Assembly (NCBI RefSeq): GCF_030146175.1
Contig: NZ_JASLCE010000049.1
Location: 1 to 12,871 of the forward strand
DNA from: Flavobacterium sp.
GTDB lineage: Bacteria > Bacteroidota > Bacteroidia > Flavobacteriales > Flavobacteriaceae
Length of the DNA stretch: 12,871 bases
Direction of reading: 5' to 3'
Positions 6,549 through 12,871 of the stretch are shown piece by piece; positions within the stretch are counted from its first letter, which is position 1; each line of letters starts with the position of its first letter. Under the pieces are notes generated by a model. That model was not told the origin of the DNA. It did not search any database and worked only from the letters and a program-made list of their open reading frames with translations. The position numbers were made by a program, and so were the translations under genes.

Positions 6549-6878
6549 ATGAAATGGCTAACAGTCCTTTTATCGTTCTACTTTGTCCTGCTTGCCAGCA
6601 TACCTTGTGCGGATGCTGCGACGGGTCATACCCATTTCCGGGTACAAAACGAAACACCTGTTGACCATGAAGGACATTCGCACGAAAAACAAGGCGATTT
6701 GTGTTCTCCATTTTGTGTCTGCAACTGTTGCGGAGCGCAGATTATGAATTATGCGCCTGTAATTGCTTTTGCAGTACAACCGATCACTCCTGAAATTACA
6801 ACACCGACACCAAGCTACCAGTCCGTATTCTATTCCGGTTACTACGGTAGTATCTGGCAACCCCCTCAATTGGTATAA
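6549..6878 (+). CDS. DUF6660-like exported His/Cys-rich protein, 109 aa
   Basis: A small secreted or periplasmic protein found from memory at the head of flavobacterial metal-efflux operons. Residues 1-24 form a signal peptide (MKWLTVLLSFYFVLLASIPC then ADA). A Cys at 20 is not preceded by a good lipobox. The mature part has a His-rich stretch (His27, 29, 40, 43, 45), then a Cys cluster LCSPFCVCNCCGAQ (Cys52, 56, 58, 60, 61), then a Pro/Thr-rich tail ending in a GSIWQPPQL motif that looks conserved. The His/Cys content suggests metal binding in the periplasm, either as a sensor, a buffer or a chaperone for the pump; this is inference. The pump gene starts 89 bases later on the same strand, so cotranscription is likely. 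Confidence 0.85.
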   Translation: MKWLTVLLSFYFVLLASIPCADAATGHTHFRVQNETPVDHEGHSHEKQGDLCSPFCVCNCCGAQIMNYAPVIAFAVQPITPEITTPTPSYQSVFYSGYYGSIWQPPQLV

Positions 6879-6881
6879 TAG

Positions 6882-6942
6882 CCCTGCAATAGCGGGGTAA
6901 GAAGTCATGTAGCATTGCTACCCGATACAGGCTTTCCTGCCT
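6882..6942 (+). promoter_or_regulatory. Three tandem hairpins in the intercistronic gap
   Basis: Between the DUF6660-like gene and the pump gene the RNA can form CCCTGC/GCGGGG (6882-6887 with 6892-6897, AATA loop, one G-U pair), GTAGC/GCTAC (6909-6913 with 6917-6921, ATT loop), and AGGC/GCCT (6929-6932 with 6939-6942). GGGTA (6895-6899) can instead pair with TACCC (6919-6923), which would break the first two. No T-run follows any of the stems, so this is not a standard terminator. It could protect or process the mRNA or tune pump expression. The role is inferred only. Confidence 0.4.
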
Positions 6943-6967
6943 ATTCTTATCTATATTATACGAAAAC

Positions 6968-9900
6968 ATGCTTGATAAAATAATTCATTTTAGTATCAAC
7001 AATAAATTTATTGTTGGACTATTTACCCTTATACTAGTAGCGGTGGGTGGCTATTCGGCCTACACCCTCCCTATCGATGCCTTACCGGACATTACCAATA
7101 ATCAGGTACAGATCATCACCAGTTCCCCTACACTGGCCACTCAGGAGGTTGAACAATTTATTACTTATCCGATCGAACAGGCGGTCAAACCGATCCCAAA
7201 AATCGTCGAATTGCGCTCCATCAGCCGCTTCGGACTGAGCGTTGTGACTGTTGTTTTTGAGGAAAGTGCCGATATTTACTGGGCGCGTGCTCAAATTTCA
7301 GAACGTCTTAAAGAAGCCGAAAATACCATCCCAAAAGGTGTCGGATCGCCCGAAATGGCTCCGGTGAGTACCGGTTTGGGTGAAATCTACCAATATGTGG
7401 TTTTCCCTGAAAAAGGTTATGAAGAAAAATACGATGCCACACAACTGCGTACCATTCAGGATTGGATCATCAAACCGCAATTAATCGGTACCAAAGGCGT
7501 TGCGGAAGTAAATACACTTGGCGGCTACCTGAAACAATATGAAATTGCCGTTCAGCCCGACAAGCTGAAAAGTATGAATACGACCATTTCGGAGATATTT
7601 GATGCCCTCGAAGTAAACAACGAAAATACCGGCGGTGCTTATATCGACAAAAAACCGTATGCCTATTTTATCCGTGGTATCGGAATGGTAAACGGTATCG
7701 ACGACATCAATAAAATCGTGGTTAAAAACCAAAATGGTATTCCAATCCTTATCCGCGATGTTGCTCAGGTTCGCATTGGTAGCAGCATTCGTTACGGTGC
7801 TGTGACCAAAGACGGCAAAGGCGAAGAAGTGAGCGGTATGGTGATGATGCTAAAAGGCGAAAACAGCGGTCAGGTCGTAACCCGAGTAAAGGAAAAAATG
7901 GAGCAGATTAAAAAATCGCTTCCCGAGGGTGTTTCAATCGAACCGTTTATGGATCGTACCCAATTGGTTAACAAAGCGATCTCTACGGTAGAGAAAAACC
8001 TGATTGAAGGGGCCTTAATTGTAATTTTTATCCTGGTTTTACTACTCGGAAACTGGCGCGCCGGACTAGTTGTCGCTTCGGTTATTCCGCTTTCATTACT
8101 ATTTGCCATTTCAATGATGCGTTTGTTTGGCGTTAGCGGTAACCTGATGAGCCTTGGAGCGATCGATTTTGGGCTAATTGTAGACGGAGCGGTCATTATC
8201 GTCGAAGCGATTATTCACCGATTGCAGGTTGGTCGTAAGGGCGCACTGACCAAACAACAGATGAACGAAGAAGTCTTTCAGGCGGCTTCCAAAATCCGTA
8301 GTAGTGCCGCTTTCGGGGAAATCATTATCCTGATTGTATATCTACCAATCCTCGCATTAGTTGGTATCGAAGGAAAAATGTTTGGACCAATGGCACAAAC
8401 GGTATCCTTTGCCATTTTGGGCGCCTTCATTTTGTCACTGACCTATGTTCCGATGATGAGCGCACTGGTGCTTAAAAAGGAAACCGGACATAAAAAGAAT
8501 ATCAGCGATACGATTATTGAAAAACTATATCGTTTTTACGCTCCGATTTTAGAGAAAGCCCTACGCGCCAAAGCCGTTATTATTGGCGTGGCGGTTGCCT
8601 TATTTGCCGCGGCATTACTCCTTTTCAATACACTGGGCGGCGAATTTATCCCGACGTTAGACGAAGGCGATATTGCAACGCATTTGATCATTGCTTCCGG
8701 AAGTTCTTTATCGCAGGAAGTCGAAGCGACAACCAAAGCCGAGCAGATTTTAAAGGCGAAATTCCCGGAAATCAAGATGATCGTAACGAAAATCGGTAGT
8801 GCCGAAATTCCAACCGATCCAATGCCGATAGAAGCCGGCGACATGATCATTCTTCTAAAAGATAAAGACGAATGGACTTCGGCTACAACTAAAGAGGAAT
8901 TGATGGAAAAAATGGAAAAAGCACTGGAAGATATTCCAGGTGCGACAACCGAGTTTTCCCAACCGATTCAGATGCGTTTTAACGAGCTAATGACCGGTGT
9001 ACGAAGCGATGTCGCGATTAAAATCTTTGGTGAAGATATCGATATGCTTGTTAGCAAAGGCGATGAAGTGATGCAGTTGATTCAGGGAATTCCGGGCGTT
9101 TCGGATGCCAAACTGGAACGTGTGGCCGGTTTACCACAAATTACCGTTCGGTATAACAAGGACAAAATGGCGTTATACGGTTTAAAAATCGGTGATCTGA
9201 ATAAAGTGATCCGAATGGGATTTGCCGGTGAAGCGGCCGGATTGGTCTATGAAGGCGAAAAACGTTTTGATCTTGTGGTACGTCTGGAAAGCGACAGTCG
9301 ACAGGATATTTCCAATTTAAAGGCACTTTATATCACCTTACCGTCCGGAAATCAGATTCCGCTGGAACAGGTTGCCGATATCAATTATGAAGACGGACCG
9401 ATGCAAATTAGTCGTGAAGACGGAAAGCGTCGTATCGTGGTTGGTTTTAACGTACGCGGTGCGGATGTCAAATCGGTCGTAGAAAAAATCCAACAAAAAC
9501 TTGACACCCAACTTAAACTTCCGGATGGTTATTACGTGACCTATGGCGGTCAGTTTGAAAACCTGATTGAAGCCAATAAGCGACTTGCAGTAGCCGTTCC
9601 GGTAGCATTGGCTATGATCTTTATTCTCTTATACTTTACATTTAAATCGGTACGTCAATCCCTATTGATTTTTACGGCAATTCCACTGGCCGCAATTGGC
9701 GGTGTTTTTGCACTTTGGTTGCGAAATATGCCGTTCAGTATTTCGGCCGGAGTGGGCTTTATCGCCCTATTTGGAGTCGCCGTATTGAACGGAATTGTAC
9801 TGATCGGTTATTTTAACCAGTTAAAAAATGAAGGAATGACCAATATTTACGACCGGATTCGCGAAGGAACCAAAGTGCGACTTCGTCCGGTAATTATGAC

Positions 9901-10108
9901 CGCTGCTGTGGCTTCATTAGGTTTCCTTCCGATGGCCATTAGTTCCAGTGCCGGTGCCGAAGTTCAAAAACCATTGGCAACCGTGGTTATCGGCGGATTG
10001 GTAACAGCGACCTTATTGACCTTAATTGTGCTTCCGATTTTATACCTCTATTTTGAAAAAGGAGCCTCTACAAGTAACTCCGATAATCCGGAAAATAACA
10101 CATTATGA
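6968..10108 (+). CDS. CusA/CzcA-family heavy-metal efflux RND pump, 1046 aa
   Basis: Inner-membrane, proton-driven pump of the HME-RND family and engine of the tripartite metal exporter. Helix 1 is at about residues 10-32. A large periplasmic porter region follows, then helices 2-6 from about 342, a second porter region after the helix near 537 (GGEFIPTLDEGD), and helices 8-12 from about 873 to the end. Helix 4 carries DFGLIVDGAVIIVE with Asp400, Asp406 and Glu413, the proton-relay signature of divalent-cation pumps (CzcA/CnrA/ZneA type). Where CusA has Met623 in RIDMLSTG, this protein has Glu673 in RFNELMTG, which argues against Cu(I)/Ag(I). Length is normal; unlike some Bacteroidota homologues there is no fused TolC domain. 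The stop overlaps the next start as ATGA. Exact metal (Zn, Co, Cd or Ni) cannot be decided from sequence. Confidence 0.95.
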   Translation: MLDKIIHFSINNKFIVGLFTLILVAVGGYSAYTLPIDALPDITNNQVQIITSSPTLATQEVEQFITYPIEQAVKPIPKIVELRSISRFGLSVVTVVFEESADIYWARAQISERLKEAENTIPKGVGSPEMAPVSTGLGEIYQYVVFPEKGYEEKYDATQLRTIQDWIIKPQLIGTKGVAEVNTLGGYLKQYEIAVQPDKLKSMNTTISEIFDALEVNNENTGGAYIDKKPYAYFIRGIGMVNGIDDINKIVVKNQNGIPILIRDVAQVRIGSSIRYGAVTKDGKGEEVSGMVMMLKGENSGQVVTRVKEKMEQIKKSLPEGVSIEPFMDRTQLVNKAISTVEKNLIEGALIVIFILVLLLGNWRAGLVVASVIPLSLLFAISMMRLFGVSGNLMSLGAIDFGLIVDGAVIIVEAIIHRLQVGRKGALTKQQMNEEVFQAASKIRSSAAFGEIIILIVYLPILALVGIEGKMFGPMAQTVSFAILGAFILSLTYVPMMSALVLKKETGHKKNISDTIIEKLYRFYAPILEKALRAKAVIIGVAVALFAAALLLFNTLGGEFIPTLDEGDIATHLIIASGSSLSQEVEATTKAEQILKAKFPEIKMIVTKIGSAEIPTDPMPIEAGDMIILLKDKDEWTSATTKEELMEKMEKALEDIPGATTEFSQPIQMRFNELMTGVRSDVAIKIFGEDIDMLVSKGDEVMQLIQGIPGVSDAKLERVAGLPQITVRYNKDKMALYGLKIGDLNKVIRMGFAGEAAGLVYEGEKRFDLVVRLESDSRQDISNLKALYITLPSGNQIPLEQVADINYEDGPMQISREDGKRRIVVGFNVRGADVKSVVEKIQQKLDTQLKLPDGYYVTYGGQFENLIEANKRLAVAVPVALAMIFILLYFTFKSVRQSLLIFTAIPLAAIGGVFALWLRNMPFSISAGVGFIALFGVAVLNGIVLIGYFNQLKNEGMTNIYDRIREGTKVRLRPVIMTAAVASLGFLPMAISSSAGAEVQKPLATVVIGGLVTATLLTLIVLPILYLYFEKGASTSNSDNPENNTL

Positions 10109-11379
10109 AAATGATATTCAATATAAAAACGAATAGTATACTACTTAAATATACAATTCAAATAATAACACTTTTAGCATTAATTATCAGCCCAATAAAA
10201 ACAAACGCTCAAATAAATCTATCGTTAAAAGAAGCGGTAGAAACAGGGATGAAAAACAACCTGGGCATTCAGGCTTCCGAACTGGAAAGCAAGATGCACA
10301 ATCAGTTGACACGCTCGGCTTTTGAGGTTCCGAAAACCGAATTATCCGGTACGTTTGGACAGATTAATTCGAATGCAAAGGATAAAAATTTTGGCGTTTC
10401 CCAAAGCTTTAATCCGTTTCAATATGGTGCTAAAAAGAAATGGCTCAACGAAAACAATGCGGCCGGGCAATTAAAAGTCAAAGCCACACAACAGGATATA
10501 ACGTTTAACATCCGCCAGGCATGGAATACCATGTTGTTTTACAGCAAACAAAACCAATTGCTAAATCAGCAAAATCAGCTGATGGAAAAATTTGTACGAT
10601 CGGCTTCCCTAAAGTTTCAGACCGGTGAAACCAATTCGCTCGAAAAGACGATTGCTATTGCCAAACAACAGGAATTACAGCAGCTGATCAAACAAAACGA
10701 AGCCAAACTATGGGTGGAAAAGTCAAAAATTAAAACGCTGATCAACCGGGATTCCGACTTCACTCCTGCTGATACCGCTTTTGTTCCGATGGTGACTTTG
10801 GCTGTAGCCGACAGTTCGCGATTAAAACAGAACAGCAACCTGCAATTGGCCACGCAACAGATTCAGATTGCCGAAGCCGCAAAAAAGGTCGAAAAGTCCG
10901 CTTTTTTCCCGGATATTACTGCGGGTTATGCGATTCAATCCATTACCGGAACTCAGGAAATAAACGGACAAAGTGTAGACTATGACAATGCCTTGCGTTT
11001 TCAGACGTTTTCGGTAGGTATTGCCATTCCGATTTTTGCCGGTAGTACTGTTGCGAAAACCAAAGCGGCACAAAGCAATATCGAAATGCAGCAAAAAAAT
11101 GCCGCTTATGTGGAAAGTCAGTTAAAAAGTCAGTTCCAACAACAGTTTGAGGAATTAAAAACCTATCAGTCGCTGGTCGATTATTATCAGGGAACGGCTT
11201 TACCAAATGCTAAAAAAATCAGTACCAATGCTACAAAAGCCTATCAAAACGGTGACATTTCGTATGTAGAATATGTTCAAAGCATTGAAACCGCCTTAAA
11301 CATCCGACTGAATTACAGCAATGCCATCCATAATTACAACCAAACTGCGATTAATATCCAGTATTTAATCCACCAATAA
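10105..11379 (+). CDS. TolC-family outer-membrane efflux protein, 424 aa
   Basis: Outer-membrane channel of the tripartite metal pump (CzcC/CusC role). A long signal peptide (about residues 1-35, ending KTNA before Gln36) leads to the mature start INLSLKEAVETGMKNN, typical for the OEP family. Two OEP repeats follow, each with long amphipathic coiled-coil helices (about 120-190 and 330-415) rich in Gln, Lys and Ala, and a beta segment near IPIFAGSTVAKTKAA. It lacks the N-terminal Cys that would make it a lipoprotein. The ATG overlaps the pump stop codon (ATGA), indicating translational coupling; a second ATG lies two codons in. The first 40 codons are strikingly AT-rich compared with the rest of the gene. 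Confidence 0.92.
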   Translation: MKMIFNIKTNSILLKYTIQIITLLALIISPIKTNAQINLSLKEAVETGMKNNLGIQASELESKMHNQLTRSAFEVPKTELSGTFGQINSNAKDKNFGVSQSFNPFQYGAKKKWLNENNAAGQLKVKATQQDITFNIRQAWNTMLFYSKQNQLLNQQNQLMEKFVRSASLKFQTGETNSLEKTIAIAKQQELQQLIKQNEAKLWVEKSKIKTLINRDSDFTPADTAFVPMVTLAVADSSRLKQNSNLQLATQQIQIAEAAKKVEKSAFFPDITAGYAIQSITGTQEINGQSVDYDNALRFQTFSVGIAIPIFAGSTVAKTKAAQSNIEMQQKNAAYVESQLKSQFQQQFEELKTYQSLVDYYQGTALPNAKKISTNATKAYQNGDISYVEYVQSIETALNIRLNYSNAIHNYNQTAINIQYLIHQ

Positions 11380-11383
11380 TACC

Positions 11384-12652
11384 ATGAAAAAATCCAATTT
11401 AATATACCTTAACATTGCCGGCCTTCTGATTATCGGTGCCATTTTGTATTTTAGTTTACGTCATGATCATACTAGTGAAGACGGTCATGATCATACCGAA
11501 ACGGAAGCTGCGGAAAAGCCCGGAGCGGATAAAGAAGTTGAACTGAATGAAGCTCAGTTTAAAGCAGCCGGCGTAACATTGGGAACCTATTCCCTAAAAA
11601 ACCTCAGCGAAGTTATTAACGCTAACGGTTATACCAAACTGCCACCACAAAATCAGGCCGATGTTTCGGTTCATTTACAGGGTGTTGTTAAAACGATTTC
11701 GGTGATCGAAGGGCAATTTGTTCGAAAAGGTCAGGTTCTGGCAACGATAGAAAGCCCGGAATTCACTAAATTGCAGGAAGCGTATCTGACATCGAAAAGC
11801 AATCTTGAATTTTTAAGTCAGGAGTTCGAAAGACAGAAAACACTGAGTGAGGAAGAAGTCAATTCGAAAAAAGTATTCCAAAAAACAAAAGCGGAGTACC
11901 AGATCGAAAAGGCGCGTTTTAATTCCTTAAAACAACAATTAAGCGTTCTTAATATACAATCGGGCAATACGGCTGTGGCTACGGTTCCCATATTGGCTCC
12001 TATTTCGGGTTATACAACCGAAATCAACGTAAAAATAGGTAGTAATGTCGAAGTCGGTAAACCGATTCTTAGCATTGTGGACAATTCCAAATTACACGTT
12101 GACTTGTTGGTTTACGAAAAAGACCTGCATAAAGTAAAACAGGGTCAGAATGTACAGCTAGTACTTACCAATCAGGACAATACCGTAATTAAGGGAACGA
12201 TTTTCAGTATCGGTAAGGCATTTGAAAATGAAACCAAATCGGTTGCAGTACACGCCGACATCAATAACGAGAAAAATGCATTGATTCCGGGAATGTATGT
12301 CAACGCGTTAATCGATATCGGGACAAATGCCGTTAATTCCCTTCCGGTGGAAGCCATTGTAAAGGCAGATGGTCGTGAATTTATGTTTGTATTGGAAGAA
12401 GGTCATGAGGAACCGGAACACGACACAGAAAAAGGACATTCCCATGACGATGGCCACAAACATGATGATACCGAAGAAAATCGTTTTCATTTCCGCCGAG
12501 TGGAAGTAAAAACCGGAACTTCGCAATTGGGCTATATTCAGGTTACGCCATTAACAAAAGTCGCTCCCGATGCTAAAATTGTTTTAAAAGGCGCTTATTA
12601 TATCCAAAGTCACCTATTAAAAACAGAAGGCGGCGGCGGTCATTCGCATTAA
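11384..12652 (+). CDS. Efflux RND periplasmic adaptor (CzcB/CusB-like), His-rich, 422 aa
   Basis: Membrane-fusion protein linking the RND pump to the TolC channel across the periplasm. Residues 7-25 form an N-terminal membrane anchor. Next come an HDHTSEDGHDHTE metal-binding stretch, a barrel-sandwich hybrid (lipoyl-like) half at about 95-125 (GVVKTISVIEGQFVRKGQVLATI), an alpha-helical hairpin at about 125-190, the second lipoyl half at 200-232 (LAPISGYTTEINVKIG), a beta-barrel at 235-310 and a membrane-proximal domain. Two further His clusters are seen: residues 341-360, inserted in the membrane-proximal domain, and the C-terminal GGGGHSH. Such clusters suggest divalent metal capture. It starts 4 bases after the TolC stop, in the same operon. 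Confidence 0.93.
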   Translation: MKKSNLIYLNIAGLLIIGAILYFSLRHDHTSEDGHDHTETEAAEKPGADKEVELNEAQFKAAGVTLGTYSLKNLSEVINANGYTKLPPQNQADVSVHLQGVVKTISVIEGQFVRKGQVLATIESPEFTKLQEAYLTSKSNLEFLSQEFERQKTLSEEEVNSKKVFQKTKAEYQIEKARFNSLKQQLSVLNIQSGNTAVATVPILAPISGYTTEINVKIGSNVEVGKPILSIVDNSKLHVDLLVYEKDLHKVKQGQNVQLVLTNQDNTVIKGTIFSIGKAFENETKSVAVHADINNEKNALIPGMYVNALIDIGTNAVNSLPVEAIVKADGREFMFVLEEGHEEPEHDTEKGHSHDDGHKHDDTEENRFHFRRVEVKTGTSQLGYIQVTPLTKVAPDAKIVLKGAYYIQSHLLKTEGGGGHSH

Positions 12653-12662
12653 ATCAAAAAAG

Positions 12663-12871
12663 ATGGAAAACTTTTTAAAAATATATTTACCCGTTTACCT
12701 TTTGTTATATCTATTGGTAACATTTGTGATTCCTACCTATCGCACGTATAAACAAACCGGCATTAATCCGGTAACGTTCGGGAATCGGGATAATGCCCAT
12801 GATTATATCGGTTTTGTCATGAAATTTTTAATTGTACTACTGTTTGTCGCAGTAGTACTCTTTTCCTTTGG
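12663..12871 (+). CDS. Partial membrane protein, isoprenylcysteine methyltransferase-like, N-terminal part
   Basis: The frame opens at an ATG 10 bases after the adaptor stop and is still open at the window edge after 69 codons, so only the N-terminus is seen. It has a hydrophobic helix (about residues 4-24, YLPVYLLLYLLVTFVIPTYR), a loop TYKQTGINPVTFGNRDNAHDYIG, and the start of a second helix (about 52-69). This pattern resembles the start of the isoprenylcysteine carboxyl methyltransferase/PEMT-like membrane methyltransferases that I recall after flavobacterial efflux operons. The catalytic part lies beyond the window, so the assignment rests on the N-terminus alone. Position suggests it belongs to the efflux operon. 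Confidence 0.65.
   Translation, partial: MENFLKIYLPVYLLLYLLVTFVIPTYRTYKQTGINPVTFGNRDNAHDYIGFVMKFLIVLLFVAVVLFSF

Noticed and set aside
6886..6923. H-type pseudoknot from GCAAT/ATTGC crossing GGGTA/TACCC
   Set aside because: The two 3' strands are adjacent with no linking bases, so no loop can span the first stem. Competing hairpins are a simpler reading.
6968..10108. Assignment of the pump as a copper/silver exporter (CusA)
   Set aside because: The helix 4 signature is of the divalent type and the CusA Met623 position holds Glu.

Overview
The window looks like chromosomal DNA of a Flavobacterium-like member of the Bacteroidota. Evidence: a PorX-type response regulator of the type IX secretion system (T9SS), a DUF6660-like small protein, promoters matching the flavobacterial consensus TTG-N17-23-TANNTTTG, almost no Shine-Dalgarno sequences, and an AT-rich genome with A-rich translation starts.

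Left part (1-6344), all on the minus strand. A tRNA-Val(UAC) sits at the edge, with a near-ideal promoter 40 bases upstream. Next come two uncharacterised genes joined by a TAATG stop/start overlap: a soluble 155-residue protein and a six-helix membrane protein. Beyond a perfect bidirectional terminator hairpin lies a housekeeping/regulatory block that I recall as conserved in flavobacteria. In transcription order it is a phytanoyl-CoA dioxygenase-family (PhyH) protein, porX (receiver plus PglZ phosphodiesterase-like domain), a terminator, tsaE (tRNA t6A biosynthesis ATPase), an alanine dehydrogenase-family protein, and a small membrane-anchored DUF4258-like protein with its own strong promoter.

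Right part (6549-12871), all on the plus strand: a heavy-metal efflux operon. A His/Cys-rich exported DUF6660-like protein comes first. An 89-base intercistronic gap with three small hairpins separates it from an HME-type RND pump of 1046 residues. The pump has the divalent-metal DFG...DGA...VE signature and lacks a key CusA methionine. A TolC-like outer-membrane factor follows with an ATGA overlap, then a membrane-fusion adaptor with three His-rich segments 4 bases later, then the start of a membrane protein resembling isoprenylcysteine carboxyl methyltransferases, cut by the window edge. The three core genes would make a tripartite pump that expels divalent cations (Zn/Co/Cd/Ni-like) across both membranes. 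No metal-sensing regulator is visible in the window.

I do not see a clear new defence or mobile system. The points most worth a second look are the Gln in place of the catalytic His in the alanine dehydrogenase homologue, the unknown gene pair next to the tRNA, and the structured gap between the DUF6660-like gene and the pump gene. Several open reading frames here extend upstream to TTG or GTG codons; I moved those starts to internal ATGs.
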